Positions 50,697 to 60,905 of a stretch of 64,000 nt of DNA are shown piece after piece. A program made the position numbers and the translations under genes. The notes under the pieces were generated by a model, which saw nothing but the letters and a program-made list of their open reading frames with translations, had not been told where the DNA came from and searched no databases. Source of the stretch: Allosphingosinicella vermicomposti (GTDB taxonomy: Bacteria > Pseudomonadota > Alphaproteobacteria > Sphingomonadales > Sphingomonadaceae); contig NZ_PXYJ01000001.1 of the NCBI RefSeq assembly GCF_003012815.1, forward strand, positions 682,001 to 746,000, given 5' to 3'. Numbering within the stretch: the first letter of the stretch is position 1; each line of letters starts with the position of its first letter.

Positions 50697-52358
50697 TTAT
50701 TGCCCGCCGCGCGACTTGTCCCGCGCCGCGCGGAATTCCGCGGTGGAGTACCAGTTCGGCCAGGCGTTGCTGTCGGCAAGCTCGCGGCCGATGCGGTAGA
50801 AGAGGGCGATGTCCTGGAGGCCGCCCGACCAATCCCAGTCGGAGCGATATTCGTCCTTCGGGCCGTGATAACGGTTGGTGGTGTAATCTTCAGCCGCCGC
50901 GGCGCCTGCGGCTTTGCCGCCGCTCACCAAATCCTCTCCGCTTTCGAAATAGATCATCGGCACGCCAAGCTTGGCGAAGCTGAAGTGATCCGAGCGGTAG
51001 AAGAAGCCCTTTTCCGGAGTCGGTTCGGGGACGATCACGCGGTTCTGGTCCGCCGCCGCCCGCTGGAGATAGGGTTCGAGTTCCGACTTGCCCGCGCCGA
51101 TCACCACGACATCTTTCGTCGCGCCGATGATGTTGATGCCGTCCATGTTCACACCACCAACGGTCTGATTGAGCGGGAAAACCGGGTTTTCGGCATAATA
51201 TTTGGAGCCGAGCAGGCCCGATTCCTCGGCCGTCACGGCCAGGAAGACGATCGAGCGATCAGGCTGGCCAGCCTTCTTATGCGCTTCGGCAAGGGCGACG
51301 AGCGCGGCGGTGCCGGTCGCATTGTCGAGCGCGCCGTTGCAGATGTCATCGCCGTCCGGGGCCGCGTCGCAGCGGCCGAGATGGTCCCAATGGGCCGAAT
51401 AGAGAACATATTCGTTGGGACGCGTCTTGCCGGGAAGGACGCCGATGACGTTCTTCGACTTCTGCCGCTTGATCTGGTTCTCAAGGCTGATGTTGGCCTT
51501 GAGGCCGAGCGACACGGCCTTGAAGCCCTTTTGCTTGGCGGCGGCGGTGAGGGCGGTGAGATCCTGGCCAGCCGAGGCCATCAGGCGCTTGGCCGCATCG
51601 TTCGTCAGCCAGCCGATCACCTTGGATTGATCCATATGATTGTTGGCGGCATCCATATTGTACTGCGCGCCAGTCCATGAGGATTGGACGACGTTCCAGC
51701 CATAAGCGGCCGGTTCGGTATCGTGGACGATGATCGCGGCGGCGGCACCCTGGCGCGCGGCTTCCTCATATTTATAGGTCCAGCGGCCATAATAGGTCAT
51801 GGCGCGGCCTTCGAAGGGGCCTTCCAGCCCCTGCGTTTCATAGTCGGGATCGTTGATGAGGATGACGACCGTCTTACCCTTCACGTCCACGCCCGCATAG
51901 TCGTTCCAGCCGCGCTCGGGCGCATTGATGCCATAGCCGACAAAGACGATGTCGCTGTTGGCAAGCTCGACCTTCGGCGCCACCTGATAGGTGTTCGCGA
52001 CCATGTCGGTGCGATAGTTGAAGGTGAGGGGCTCCTTGCCGCCGGTAATGGTGAGCGGCGTCGGCGTGGCGAGTGTTTCGACAAGCGGCACGTCCTGGAA
52101 CCAGCTGCCATTGTTGCCCGGCTGGAGCCCCGCAGCGCGGAAGCGTTCGGCGATGAGATTGACTGTCTTCTCCTCGCCCGCCGTGGTGGGCGCGCGGCCT
52201 TCGAAGGCGTCGGAGGAAAGCTGTTCGGTGACAGTCTTCAGGGTGTCGAGAGAGATTTGAGGAGATCCGGCGGAAGCGGGCGCCGTGTCGATATTCGCAG
52301 TTGTGCAGGCAGCGAGTGCGGTGCCGGCGGTCAGCAGGGCAATGAAACGAATGGTCAT
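50697..52358 (-). CDS. M28 family zinc aminopeptidase, lipoprotein
   Basis: A 553-residue exported peptidase. It has a lipoprotein signal (MTIRFIALLTAGTALAACTT), a PA-domain insert around residues 130-260 (YGINAPERGWNDYAG) and an M28 catalytic domain with metal ligands in SAHWDHLGR, NGALDNATGTAALV, VTAEESGLLGS, NMDGINI and NRYHGPKDEY. It resembles glutamate carboxypeptidase-like proteins with a periplasmic role in peptide scavenging. I chose ATG 52358 (codon 33 of the longer frame). Confidence 0.9.
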   Translation of the reverse strand: MTIRFIALLTAGTALAACTTANIDTAPASAGSPQISLDTLKTVTEQLSSDAFEGRAPTTAGEEKTVNLIAERFRAAGLQPGNNGSWFQDVPLVETLATPTPLTITGGKEPLTFNYRTDMVANTYQVAPKVELANSDIVFVGYGINAPERGWNDYAGVDVKGKTVVILINDPDYETQGLEGPFEGRAMTYYGRWTYKYEEAARQGAAAAIIVHDTEPAAYGWNVVQSSWTGAQYNMDAANNHMDQSKVIGWLTNDAAKRLMASAGQDLTALTAAAKQKGFKAVSLGLKANISLENQIKRQKSKNVIGVLPGKTRPNEYVLYSAHWDHLGRCDAAPDGDDICNGALDNATGTAALVALAEAHKKAGQPDRSIVFLAVTAEESGLLGSKYYAENPVFPLNQTVGGVNMDGINIIGATKDVVVIGAGKSELEPYLQRAAADQNRVIVPEPTPEKGFFYRSDHFSFAKLGVPMIYFESGEDLVSGGKAAGAAAAEDYTTNRYHGPKDEYRSDWDWSGGLQDIALFYRIGRELADSNAWPNWYSTAEFRAARDKSRGGQ

Positions 52359-52482
52359 GGGGCTTCTTTCAATAGGATCAGGATGCCTGTGTGACAGCTG
52401 AAAAAGGGGTGCGCAAGACGGGCACCGGCCACTTGCCAGCGATGGCCGGAGCATGCATCAAACGCTCAAAAGGGGGGATGTC

Positions 52483-54453
52483 ATGAGAATATTGCCTTTT
52501 GCCGGCCTGTCCGTTTCGCTTCTTTCGACAACGGCCTTGAGCGCAGAGCTACCCGACGCCGCCGCCTTGTTCGGATCTCGCGAGAGTATAGAACAGGCCA
52601 GCATTTCGCCTGATGGCACGAAATTCGCCTATCTCGCGCCTTTGACAGGACAGGGATCTGCCCTGTTTGTTACTCTGCTTAATGGTGGGGCCGAACCGAA
52701 GGCCATTCTCATCGCCAGCGGCAAGCCGGAGCGATTGAGCAATTGCAAATGGGCGGCGAACACACGCCTTGTCTGTTCGATATATGGCATAACCTTGGTC
52801 GAGGGCACGGAAATCGCCTACTTCTCGCGCCTCGTCGGTGTCGATGACGACGGCAAGAATGTCACGGTCCTCCATCGCAGCGGACAAGACCAACTTGGAT
52901 ATGATCTGATCGGCAGTTCCGTCATAGATTGGTTGCCAAGCGAAAATGGCACTGTGCTCATGGCCCGCAATTATATCCCCGAACGCTCGACAGGAAGAAT
53001 TTTGGCGTCGCGCAGGGACGGCCTCGGCGTCGATCGAGTGGATACGCGGACGCTTAAATCCTCCACCGTTGAGCAGCCGCGCGCAAGCGCCGTTGAATAT
53101 ATAACGGACAGCCATGGCAACGTCAGGATTATGGGCCTCAGGAAGACGGCCAGCTCCGGCTCTGACAAGGGGGTTATCGAATATCTGTATCGCCAGCCAG
53201 ACCAGCGCGATTGGGCTGCTCTAAGCATGGCCGAATATCGCGGTGAGGGTTTCAATCCCTATGCTGTCGATAAGAAACTCAACGTCGCTTATGGCCTCAA
53301 GAAGAAAGATGGCCGTTACGCCGCCTATACTGTGGACCTCGATGGATCGCTTAAAGAGAAAGAGATTTTTTCTCATCCCGATGTCGACGTAAGCGGCTTT
53401 GTTACTATCGGCAGGCGGGAACGGATCGTCGGCGCCCGCTACAGCACAGATAAAGCGGAAGTCGCCTATTTCGATCCGGAGCTGCAAAAACTTTCTGTGT
53501 CTCTGTCGAAAGCGATTCCGAATTTGCCGCTCATTCGCTTCGCCGATTCAAGCGTGGATGAGACCAAATTGCTGATTTGGGCGGGTAGCGATGTCGATCC
53601 GGGCCGCTATTACCTGCTCGATCGCAGCACAAAGAATATGTCGGAATTGCTGCCGGTTCGACCTCATCTCGACAAGGTGCCCCTGGCGAGCGTCCAGCAT
53701 ATCCAATATCCTGCTGCTGACGGCACGATGGTGCCTGGATATCTCACTCTGCCGCCGGGGAAGGAAAGCGCCAAGGGGCTGCCGGCGATCGTCATGCCGC
53801 ATGGCGGACCGGGTGCGCGCGATGAGTGGGGCTTTGACTGGCTTTCCCAATATTTCGCCAATCAGGGCTATGCGGTCCTGCAGCCCAATTTTCGCGGATC
53901 GGCCGGCTATGGCGACGCCTGGTTTCAGAAAAATGGCTTCCAGAATTGGCGAACCGCGATCGGGGATGTTGACGATGGCGGCCGCTGGCTGGTGAAGGAA
54001 GGGATTGCCGACCCTGCCAAGATGGCGATCGTCGGCTGGTCCTATGGCGGCTATGCAGCGCTGCAGTCAGCCGCGACGGAGCCGGGCCTCTTCAAGGCTG
54101 CGATTGCAATCGCGCCTGTTACCGATCTCGACTTATTGAAGGAAGAGCGGCGCGGCTGGTCTGATTTCAGTGTGGTCAGCGCCTTTGTGGGATCGGGGCC
54201 GCACATCAAGGAGGGCTCGCCGTCCCAGAATGCGGATAAAATCAAGGTGCCCGTGCTCATGTTTCATGGTTCGGTCGACCGCAATGTCGGGGTTGGCCAT
54301 GCCAAGCGGATGGCGTCGCGGTTAAAGGCGGCGAACGTCCCGTCCGACCTCGTCATCTACGACGACCTCGACCATTATCTCGAGGATTCGGCAGCCCGTA
54401 CGGACATGCTCCGGAAAAGCGCTGACTTCCTGAAGAAGGCATTGAAGCTTTAA
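52483..54453 (+). CDS. S9 family prolyl oligopeptidase-like peptidase
   Basis: A 656-residue exported serine peptidase with a Sec signal peptide (MRILPFAGLSVSLLSTTALS), a beta-propeller N-domain with WD-like segments, and a C-terminal alpha/beta-hydrolase with the nucleophile in IVGWSYGGYAALQSA, Asp in FHGSVDRNVGVGHAKRM and His in DDLDHYLEDS. It is divergent from the M28 gene; start chosen at ATG 52483 with GGGGGG about 8 nt upstream. A terminator hairpin follows. Confidence 0.92.
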   Translation: MRILPFAGLSVSLLSTTALSAELPDAAALFGSRESIEQASISPDGTKFAYLAPLTGQGSALFVTLLNGGAEPKAILIASGKPERLSNCKWAANTRLVCSIYGITLVEGTEIAYFSRLVGVDDDGKNVTVLHRSGQDQLGYDLIGSSVIDWLPSENGTVLMARNYIPERSTGRILASRRDGLGVDRVDTRTLKSSTVEQPRASAVEYITDSHGNVRIMGLRKTASSGSDKGVIEYLYRQPDQRDWAALSMAEYRGEGFNPYAVDKKLNVAYGLKKKDGRYAAYTVDLDGSLKEKEIFSHPDVDVSGFVTIGRRERIVGARYSTDKAEVAYFDPELQKLSVSLSKAIPNLPLIRFADSSVDETKLLIWAGSDVDPGRYYLLDRSTKNMSELLPVRPHLDKVPLASVQHIQYPAADGTMVPGYLTLPPGKESAKGLPAIVMPHGGPGARDEWGFDWLSQYFANQGYAVLQPNFRGSAGYGDAWFQKNGFQNWRTAIGDVDDGGRWLVKEGIADPAKMAIVGWSYGGYAALQSAATEPGLFKAAIAIAPVTDLDLLKEERRGWSDFSVVSAFVGSGPHIKEGSPSQNADKIKVPVLMFHGSVDRNVGVGHAKRMASRLKAANVPSDLVIYDDLDHYLEDSAARTDMLRKSADFLKKALKL

Positions 54454-54454
54454 G

Positions 54455-54486
54455 GCAAAAAAAGGGCGGCCACTGGCCGCCCTTTC
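54455..54486. terminator. Bidirectional rho-independent terminator
   Basis: GGGCGGCC (54464-54471) pairs with GGCCGCCC (54475-54482) around a 3-nt loop, with A7 on the left and TTTC on the right. It serves the S9 gene and the convergent rpsD. Confidence 0.9.
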
Positions 54487-54504
54487 AACATAATTTCAAA
54501 CCGA

Positions 54505-55119
54505 TCAGCGCGAATAGAATTCGACGACCAGGTTCGGTTCCATCTTCACCGGATAGGGCACTTCGTCGAGCGTCGGAACGCGCGTGAAGGTGACCTTGGT
54601 GTTACCGTCCTGAACGACATAATCGGGAATGTCGCGCTCGGCGAGGCTCTGGGCTTCCATGACCAGGGTCATTTCCTGCGCCTTCGAGCCCAGCGAGATT
54701 TCGTCGCCGACGTTGATACGACGCGACGCGATATTGCACTTCACGCCATTGACGCGAATGTGACCGTGATTGACGATCTGACGCGCGGCCCAGATGGTCG
54801 GCGCGAACTTGGCGCGATAGACGATCATGTCGAGGCGGCGCTCGAGCAGGCCGATGAGGTTCTGCGACGCGTCGCCCTTCATCTTGCTGGCTTCGGTGAA
54901 GGTGCGCTTGAACTGCTTTTCGGTGACGTCGCCGTAATAGCCCTTCAGCTTCTGCTTCGCGCGGAGCTGGATGCCGAAGTCGGACATCTTGCCCTTGCGG
55001 CGCTGACCGTGCTGACCGGGGCCATATTCACGCTTGTTGACGGGCGACTTCGGACGGCCGAAGACGTTTTCGCCCATACGGCGATCAAGTTTATACTTGG
55101 CGCTGGTGCGCTTCGACAT
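54505..55119 (-). CDS. rpsD: 30S ribosomal protein S4
   Basis: S4 nucleates 30S assembly. The 204-residue protein opens [20 protein letters not shown], with [20 protein letters not shown] (S4 RNA-binding domain start), [14 protein letters not shown] and the C-terminal VEFYSR. GGAG lies 8 nt upstream of the ATG. It is a stand-alone gene here, not in the alpha operon, as is common in alphaproteobacteria. Confidence 0.97.
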   Translation of the reverse strand: MSKRTSAKYKLDRRMGENVFGRPKSPVNKREYGPGQHGQRRKGKMSDFGIQLRAKQKLKGYYGDVTEKQFKRTFTEASKMKGDASQNLIGLLERRLDMIVYRAKFAPTIWAARQIVNHGHIRVNGVKCNIASRRINVGDEISLGSKAQEMTLVMEAQSLAERDIPDYVVQDGNTKVTFTRVPTLDEVPYPVKMEPNLVVEFYSR

Positions 55120-55226
55120 CAGTCATACTCCAATTTGCTGTTCAAAGTCCCTGGAACCGCACCGCCGGACAAGGTCCGACGCGGCTACCGCTTCACCAGG
55201 GGTGCGGAGCCAATTGCGAAGGCGCG

Positions 55227-55255
55227 CCTTTGGCAGAAGAGCGGTGAGAGGTCAA
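55227..55255 (-). promoter_or_regulatory. Putative promoter of rpsD
   Basis: On the minus strand TTGACC (55255-55250), 17-nt spacer, CAAAGG (55232-55227), leaving a leader of roughly 100 nt before the start codon. Read by eye; the -10 is weak. Confidence 0.4.
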
Positions 55256-55263
55256 GTATGCGA

Positions 55264-55551
55264 TCAGTTCAAGCCGTTGGACGGGCTGCCCGAATAGCTG
55301 TCGGTTTTCTGGCGAAGGCGGGCGACATCATCCTCGCCTTTTTTGCTCATCGCATCCCATTCGGCGCGTGTCCTGCAAACTTTCTTGCTCATGATCGTAC
55401 CCGTATCCACTTGATTGGCACGGCAAATCATCTTGTTCGGGTCTTTCTTTGCAGGCTTTTCGGCCAAGGCAGGTCCAGACAGAACGAGCAGGTTGCAAAG
55501 TATTGCGGCTGACAGGCTGATGCTGCGCAAAACGTCATCCTTTAATTGCAA
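55264..55551 (-). CDS. Small secreted cysteine-pair protein A
   Basis: A 95-residue protein with a signal peptide (MQLKDDVLRSISLSAAILCN then LLVLSGPALAEKP). The mature part has NKMICRANQVDTGTIMSKKV followed by CRTRAEWD, with two cysteines about 15 residues apart. The same pattern occurs in the protein at 56020, so they are a small family. It is downstream of rpsD, role unknown. Confidence 0.78.
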   Translation of the reverse strand: MQLKDDVLRSISLSAAILCNLLVLSGPALAEKPAKKDPNKMICRANQVDTGTIMSKKVCRTRAEWDAMSKKGEDDVARLRQKTDSYSGSPSNGLN

Positions 55552-55677
55552 GATTAATGGCTACGGCTGATCAAGCTTATTCCTAGCCGATCTGGTTTGA
55601 TGTTTAAAGTCCGCCTATCACGGAGCATCGACAGGGAATGCGATTGCTCCCCACGATCGATATGATAATTGGGCACC

Positions 55678-55980
55678 ATGGATCGAGTGAAGCCACAAGC
55701 CTGCCACACCATGGCAGAAGTACGCCACGGTGTGGATCGTCTGGATGAACAGATTACCGCGCTTATTGGGGAGCGTTTCCGCTATATGGACGCGGCGGCG
55801 CGGATTAAGCCGGATCGCGATGCTGTTCGGGACGAGGCACGGAAAGCCGAGGTTATTGCGAATGTCAGACGCCATGCGGCAAAAGCAGCTGTGCCGGATT
55901 TGGTGATTGCCGATCTTTACGAGCGACTGGTTGAAGCGTCGATCGCCTACGAATTTGACCGGTTCGACACCACGCGATGA
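55678..55980 (+). CDS. Chorismate mutase family protein (AroQ-type)
   Basis: A 100-residue all-helical protein. MAEVRHGVDRLDEQITALIG, ERFRYMDAAARIKPDRDAVR and DEARKAEVIANVRRHAAKAA show the AroQ/PchB-type chorismate mutase pattern (Arg in helix 1, Lys in the middle, and a helix-3 Glu). It may be a chorismate mutase or isochorismate pyruvate-lyase homologue. The ATG at 55678 was chosen; a TTG at 55669 is possible. It lies between two small cysteine-pair genes on the other strand. Confidence 0.8.
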   Translation: MDRVKPQACHTMAEVRHGVDRLDEQITALIGERFRYMDAAARIKPDRDAVRDEARKAEVIANVRRHAAKAAVPDLVIADLYERLVEASIAYEFDRFDTTR

Positions 55981-56019
55981 AAGCCGGAGCACCTATTTGT
56001 CATGCTCCGGTTCCCAAAC

Positions 56020-56232
56020 TTAATTGGACTGCCGCTTCCATTCAGCAGCAGTGAGGCAAACGCGCTTGCCGGCAAGGCGCGATTCTGACGCCTCGATCTT
56101 CTTACAGATTTTCCGCTCTTCCTTCGGAGCCTCCGTCGGAGCCGTCATGGCGCTGGTATTCGTCTCGGCCTTGACATCCGATCCGATCGGCATGGTCGCG
56201 AGCAGAGAAAGAGCAACAAACAAAATCGACAT
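56020..56232 (-). CDS. Small secreted cysteine-pair protein B
   Basis: A 70-residue protein: MSILFVALSLLATMPIGSDV (signal peptide), then a mature tail KICKKIEASESRLAGKRVCL then TAAEWKRQSN. The core ICxxxxxxxS/TGxxxxxKxVCxTxAEW matches protein A at 55264. It is a diverged paralogue, and both probably form one disulfide in the periplasm. Function unknown. Confidence 0.75.
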   Translation of the reverse strand: MSILFVALSLLATMPIGSDVKAETNTSAMTAPTEAPKEERKICKKIEASESRLAGKRVCLTAAEWKRQSN

Positions 56233-56311
56233 GGTTCCCCCGCTTGGTTTAGCGGCGCCGCTCTATATCGGCGCAGACGCAAGGCAATCACTTGTCGACT
56301 AATCGACGAAA

Positions 56312-57040
56312 TCAGCGCTGGCGAGGATTGACGAGCGAACGAAGCATACCGCGCAGAGCCTGGATTTCGCGGTTGGACCAGCCAGCCTTTGAAAGGATGG
56401 TGCGCATCGTCTTGCGGGTCGCGGGAACACGGTCCGGGGGGAAATAATAGCCGGCCTTGTCGAGGGCTTCGTCCATTTGGCCGATAAGGCCTTCGAGTTG
56501 TGCCTGGGTGGCGCGGGGTTCTGCGGGTTCGCCTCCGGTAGGGACGGCGAGTGTCTCATGCTTCGACCATTCATAGGCGATGAGGATCACCGCCTGGGCG
56601 AGATTGAGCGAGCGGAAATCCGGGTTGACCGGAACGGTGAGGATCTTTTGCGCAATCGCCACTTCCTCGGTTTCCAGCCCGGACCGTTCGGCCCCGAAGA
56701 GGATGGCGGATTGCTCCGCATGGCCGCGAACTTCCTGGGCTGCGACCTCAGGCGTTACGACGGGAATGACGAGCCCGCGTTTGCGAACGGTCGTGGCATA
56801 AACGTGCGGGCAATCGGCCACCGCCTCCGCCACGCTATCGAACACCCGCGCATTTTCGAGGACGATGTCCGCCCCCGATGCGGCAGGGCCGGCGGCGGGG
56901 TTCGGCCAGCCGTCACGCGGAGTGACGAGGCGCATGTCGGTGAGGCCGAAATTCAGCATGGCGCGCGCGGCCTTGCCGATATTTTCGCCGAGTTGCGGGC
57001 GGACGAGGACGATTGCGGGGGGAGGGGTGAGCGCGGTCAT
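56312..57040 (-). CDS. trmJ: tRNA (cytidine/uridine-32-2'-O-)-methyltransferase TrmJ
   Basis: TrmJ methylates the 2'-O of residue 32 of tRNA. The 242-residue SPOUT protein begins [20 protein letters not shown], and shows the knot segments [15 protein letters not shown] and [20 protein letters not shown]. Its start overlaps the nrdR stop by 4 nt (ATGA), so they form an operon. Confidence 0.9.
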   Translation of the reverse strand: MTALTPPPAIVLVRPQLGENIGKAARAMLNFGLTDMRLVTPRDGWPNPAAGPAASGADIVLENARVFDSVAEAVADCPHVYATTVRKRGLVIPVVTPEVAAQEVRGHAEQSAILFGAERSGLETEEVAIAQKILTVPVNPDFRSLNLAQAVILIAYEWSKHETLAVPTGGEPAEPRATQAQLEGLIGQMDEALDKAGYYFPPDRVPATRKTMRTILSKAGWSNREIQALRGMLRSLVNPRQR

Positions 57041-57498
57041 TCCCGCCCCGCCTCAGCCACGGTGACGGCGAAATCCTCGAAATCCTTGGCTTCGCGGAAA
57101 TCCTTATAGACGCTGGCGAAGCGGATGTAGGCAACGGTGTCGAGCGCCTGAAGGCCGTTCATCACCATTTCACCGATCGCGCTTGAGGCGATTTCGCTCT
57201 CGCCGCTCGTTTCCACCTGACGCTGGATTGAGGAGACGAGCTTGTCGATCCGTTCTTGGGCAACGGGGCGCTTGCGGCAGGCGATGGCGACGGAGCGTTC
57301 GAGCTTCGTGCGGTCGAAGGTTTCGCGCCGGTCTTCGGACTTTACGACAATGAGGTCGCGCAACTGTACGCGCTCGAACGTCGTGAAGCGCGCGCCGCAA
57401 TCTTCGCATTGGCGACGGCGACGGATGGAGGAGCCGTCCTCGGACGGACGGCTGTCCTTCACCTGGCTATTGTCATGGGCGCAGAAAGGGCAGCGCAT
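57037..57498 (-). CDS. nrdR: Transcriptional repressor NrdR
   Basis: NrdR represses ribonucleotide reductase genes. The 153-residue protein has a zinc ribbon with Cys3, Cys6, Cys31 and Cys34 ([11 protein letters not shown]...[14 protein letters not shown]), and an ATP-cone with [20 protein letters not shown]. It is coupled to trmJ by a 4-nt overlap. No nrd gene or obvious NrdR box pair is within the window. Confidence 0.95.
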   Translation of the reverse strand: MRCPFCAHDNSQVKDSRPSEDGSSIRRRRQCEDCGARFTTFERVQLRDLIVVKSEDRRETFDRTKLERSVAIACRKRPVAQERIDKLVSSIQRQVETSGESEIASSAIGEMVMNGLQALDTVAYIRFASVYKDFREAKDFEDFAVTVAEAGRE

Positions 57499-57512
57499 CA
57501 GTCAGGCTTTCT

Positions 57513-57623
57513 CCGTTCGCCCTGAGTAGCCGTTGAGCCTGTCGAAATGGCGTATCGAAGGGTCTTGTGCAGGCGCTTCGATACGAGCCCTCGACAGGCT
57601 CGGTCTTTACTCAGCACGAACGG
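57513..57623. repeat. Intergenic inverted repeat, family R2 long form
   Basis: Outer arms CCGTTCGCCCTGAGTAGCCG and CTTTACTCAGCACGAACGG, inner GAGCCTGTCGAAATGGCGTA and CGATACGAGCCCTCGACAGG. It is between glyA and nrdR on the minus strand. Confidence 0.88.
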
Positions 57624-57631
57624 ATATGGAC

Positions 57632-58918
57632 TCATTGATAGATCGGGAAGCGGGCGCAGAGGGCGCGGACGCGCGCCTTGACGTCGGCTTCCACGCTTGC
57701 GTCGCCATGCTCGCCCCTGGCAGCGAGGCCGTCGAGAACGTCGGCGATCATGTCGCCGATTTCCTCGAATTCCGCCACGCCGAAGCCGCGCGTAGTGCCT
57801 GCGGGCGAGCCCACGCGGATACCGCTGGTCTTCAAGGGCGGCAGCGGATCGAAGGGCACGCCATTCTTGTTGCAGGTGATGGACGAGCGCTCAAGCGCCT
57901 CGTCCGCATCCTTGCCGGTGATGCCGAGCGGACGAAGATCGACGAGGGCGAGGTGGGTGTCGGTTCCGCCCGCGACGAGATCGGCGCCGCGTGCCTTGAG
58001 GCGGGCGGCAAGGGCTTGGGCATTGGCGATGACCGCCTTGGCATAGGCCTTGAATTCGGGCTGGAGCGCTTCGCCGAACGCCACGGCCTTGGCGGCGATG
58101 ACGTGAACGAGCGGGCCGCCCTGGAGGCCCGGAAAGACCGCCGAATTGATCTTCTTGGCGATGGCTTCGTCGTCGGTGAGGATCATGCCGCCGCGCGGGC
58201 CGCGCAGGGTCTTGTGGGTCGTGGTCGTGACCACGTCGGCATGGCCGAAAGGCGTGGGATGCTCGCCCGCCGCGACCAGGCCCGCAAAGTGCGCCATGTC
58301 GACCATGAGGAGGGCGCCCACTTCATCCGAGATGGCACGGAAGCGGGCGAAATCGATGTGGCGCGGATAGGCCGAACCGCCCGCGATGATGAGGGTGGGC
58401 TTATGCTCCTTGGCGAGCCGCTCGACCTGATCATAGTCGATCTGATGATCGTCGGGACGGACGCCATATTGGACTGCATTATACCATTTGCCCGAGAGCG
58501 CAGGCTTTGCGCCATGGGTGAGGTGGCCGCCCGCATCGAGGCTGAGGCCCATGATCGTGTCACCGGGCTTGGTGAGCGCCAGCATAACGGCGCCGTTCGC
58601 CTGTGCGCCCGAGTGCGGCTGGACGTTGACGAAGCCGCAATTGAACAGCTGCTTGGCGCGTTCGATAGCGAGGGTTTCAACGGCGTCGGACGGGGCGCAG
58701 CCCTGATAGTAACGGCGGCCCGGATAGCCTTCGGCATATTTGTTGGTGAAGATCGAGCCCTGCGCTTCGAGCACGGCCTTCGAGACAATGTTTTCGGACG
58801 CGATCAGCTCGATCTGGTTCTGCTGGCGATCAAGCTCGGCCGCGATCGCATCGGCGACGGCGCTGTCGGCGGAGCCAAGATTTTCGGTGAAGAAACCGGC
58901 GTCGCGGATCTCGGTCAT
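57632..58918 (-). CDS. glyA: Serine hydroxymethyltransferase
   Basis: GlyA interconverts serine and glycine and supplies one-carbon units. The 428-residue chain has [43 protein letters not shown], the PLP-lysine motif [19 protein letters not shown] and [20 protein letters not shown]. Its start overlaps rpiB by 4 nt. Confidence 0.97.
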   Translation of the reverse strand: MTEIRDAGFFTENLGSADSAVADAIAAELDRQQNQIELIASENIVSKAVLEAQGSIFTNKYAEGYPGRRYYQGCAPSDAVETLAIERAKQLFNCGFVNVQPHSGAQANGAVMLALTKPGDTIMGLSLDAGGHLTHGAKPALSGKWYNAVQYGVRPDDHQIDYDQVERLAKEHKPTLIIAGGSAYPRHIDFARFRAISDEVGALLMVDMAHFAGLVAAGEHPTPFGHADVVTTTTHKTLRGPRGGMILTDDEAIAKKINSAVFPGLQGGPLVHVIAAKAVAFGEALQPEFKAYAKAVIANAQALAARLKARGADLVAGGTDTHLALVDLRPLGITGKDADEALERSSITCNKNGVPFDPLPPLKTSGIRVGSPAGTTRGFGVAEFEEIGDMIADVLDGLAARGEHGDASVEADVKARVRALCARFPIYQ

Positions 58919-59373
58919 GCTTGGTCCTTGGCGAAAGAGGGATTGGAAAGCTGATCGACGCGGCGTTGATGCCGATCGCCTGCAAAATCGGTGGAGAAAA
59001 AGGCGTCTAGGCAGGCCTTGGCCATTTCCGGCCCGATAAGCCGCGCGCCCATGGCAATGACGTTTGCGTCATTGTGGGAGCGGGCGAAGGTCGCGGACAG
59101 CGGCTCCGACACGAGGGCGCAGCGGCAGGCGGGGCTGCGGTTGATCGCGATCGAGATGCCGATGCCGGACCCGCAGAGGGCGACGCCATAATCGGCCTCA
59201 CCGGACGCGATCACGTCCGCGAGCTTATACCCGTAGAGCGGGTAGTCGACGCTGTCGGTGGACGGCGGGCCGAGGTCGGAAACGTCATGCCCCTTTTCAC
59301 GCAGATAATCGGCGAGCGCGGCCTTCAAGTCCACGGCGGCGTGATCGGAAGCGATGGCGATGCGATGGGCCAT
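58915..59373 (-). CDS. rpiB: Ribose 5-phosphate isomerase B
   Basis: RpiB interconverts ribose 5-phosphate and ribulose 5-phosphate. The 152-residue product has [13 protein letters not shown], the catalytic Cys67 in [17 protein letters not shown], and [16 protein letters not shown]. The stop overlaps glyA by 4 nt (ATGA); the rpiB-glyA order is common in alphaproteobacteria. Confidence 0.95.
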   Translation of the reverse strand: MAHRIAIASDHAAVDLKAALADYLREKGHDVSDLGPPSTDSVDYPLYGYKLADVIASGEADYGVALCGSGIGISIAINRSPACRCALVSEPLSATFARSHNDANVIAMGARLIGPEMAKACLDAFFSTDFAGDRHQRRVDQLSNPSFAKDQA

Positions 59374-59456
59374 GGCGTGCGTCTCCGTTTTGGTGAGCCA
59401 CAGCCTCTAGTGGAGAGAAGCGGGATTCGCCACCGGATAATGTGAGGAACCCCTTC

Positions 59457-59570
59457 CGCGTTCGTGCTGAGTAGGGGCTGAGCTTGCCAAAGACCCGTAT
59501 CGAAGCATTCCGCGCGGAGCCCTTCGATACACCGCTTCGACAGGCTCAGCGGCTACTCAGGGCGAACGGT
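59457..59570. repeat. Intergenic inverted repeat, family R2 long form
   Basis: Outer arms CGCGTTCGTGCTGAGTAGGG and CGGCTACTCAGGGCGAACGG, inner GAGCTTGCCAAAGACCCGTA and CGATACACCGCTTCGACAGG. It is between hemA and rpiB on the minus strand, in the reverse orientation relative to the copy at 57513. Confidence 0.88.
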
Positions 59571-59584
59571 AGGGAGGCCTCGCC

Positions 59585-60799
59585 TTACGCCGCCAGCCGG
59601 ATTTCCAGCCGATCCCAGATTTCGACCAGCGCGTTCGCCAATTCGCGCATCATCTCTTCCGTATGCGCGGGCCCCGGGGTGAAGCGGAGGCGTTCGGTGC
59701 CGCGCGGCACGGTGGGGTAGTTGATGGGTTGGACGTAGACGCCATATTCGGCGAGCAGGATGTCGCTGATCCGCTTCGCCTTTACCGGATCGCCGACCAT
59801 CAGCGGCACGATGTGCGTGGTGGAGGGGAGGGTGGGAAGGCCTGCTTCGGCGAAGATTCCCTTGAGCTTTTTCGCCGCGGCCTGCTGGGCGTCGCGTTCT
59901 TCGGATGAGGCCTTAAGATGCTTCACGCTGGCGAGGGCGCCCGCGACCAGGACCGGCGACAATGAGGTCGTGAAGATGAAACCCGGCGCGTAGCTGCGGA
60001 TCACATCGACGATGTTGCGATCGGCCGCGATATAGCCGCCCATGACACCGATCGCCTTGCCCAATGTGCCTTCCACGATGGTGAGGCGATGGGCGACATC
60101 GTCGCGCTCCGAAATGCCGCCCCCGCGCGCGCCATACATGCCGACGGCATGGACTTCGTCGAGATAGGTGAGGGCATTGTAGCGGTCAGCGAGATCGCAA
60201 ATCTCCGCGATCGGCGCGACGTCGCCGTCCATCGAATAGACGCTTTCGAAGGCGATGAGCTTCGGCGCGTCCGCAGGCGCGGCCGCGAGCAATTCTTCGA
60301 GATGGGCTACGTCATTGTGGCGGAACACGTGCTTCTCGCAGCCCGAATTGCGGATGCCCGCAATCATCGATGCGTGATTGAGCTCGTCGGAAAAGATGAT
60401 GCAGCCGGGCAGGATCTTCGCGATCGTCGACAATGTCGCTTCGTTCGAGACATAGCCCGAGGTGAAGAGGAGGGCCGCTTCCTTGCCGTGGAGATCCGCG
60501 AGTTCGGCTTCCAGCTCAACATGGTAATGCGTGTTGCCGCCGATATTCCGCGTGCCGCCCGAGCCCGCGCCGACATCGTGCAGCGCCTCTTCCATCGCGC
60601 CGACGACGGCGGGATGCTGGCCCATGGCGAGATAATCGTTGGAGCACCAAACGGTGATCGGCTTCGGCCCATTATGGCCGGCAAAGCAGCGGGCGTTCGG
60701 AAAGGCGCCCTTGTTGCGCAGGATATCGATGAACACGCGGTAGCGCCCTTCGGCGTGAAGCCGCTCGATCGCCTGTGCGAAAACCCGCTGATAATCCAA
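59585..60799 (-). CDS. hemA: 5-aminolevulinate synthase
   Basis: This PLP enzyme makes ALA from glycine and succinyl-CoA (Shemin pathway), the alphaproteobacterial route to tetrapyrroles. The 404-residue chain has [69 protein letters not shown] and the PLP lysine in [16 protein letters not shown]. It is monocistronic on the minus strand. Confidence 0.97.
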   Translation of the reverse strand: MDYQRVFAQAIERLHAEGRYRVFIDILRNKGAFPNARCFAGHNGPKPITVWCSNDYLAMGQHPAVVGAMEEALHDVGAGSGGTRNIGGNTHYHVELEAELADLHGKEAALLFTSGYVSNEATLSTIAKILPGCIIFSDELNHASMIAGIRNSGCEKHVFRHNDVAHLEELLAAAPADAPKLIAFESVYSMDGDVAPIAEICDLADRYNALTYLDEVHAVGMYGARGGGISERDDVAHRLTIVEGTLGKAIGVMGGYIAADRNIVDVIRSYAPGFIFTTSLSPVLVAGALASVKHLKASSEERDAQQAAAKKLKGIFAEAGLPTLPSTTHIVPLMVGDPVKAKRISDILLAEYGVYVQPINYPTVPRGTERLRFTPGPAHTEEMMRELANALVEIWDRLEIRLAA

Positions 60800-60905
60800 G
60801 ATACTTGTCCTCGGGAACGTGCCTTGCGCGCCCCTTACAATAAAGCGGTTTGAAAAGGCCAGTGCGAATAGATCGCAAAATATGCCCCTCCTTTTGGGGG
60901 GTGGA

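Noticed and set aside
59374-59456. Riboswitch or leader upstream of rpiB-glyA
   Set aside because: No conserved glycine or other riboswitch core could be recognised in the sequence before rpiB.
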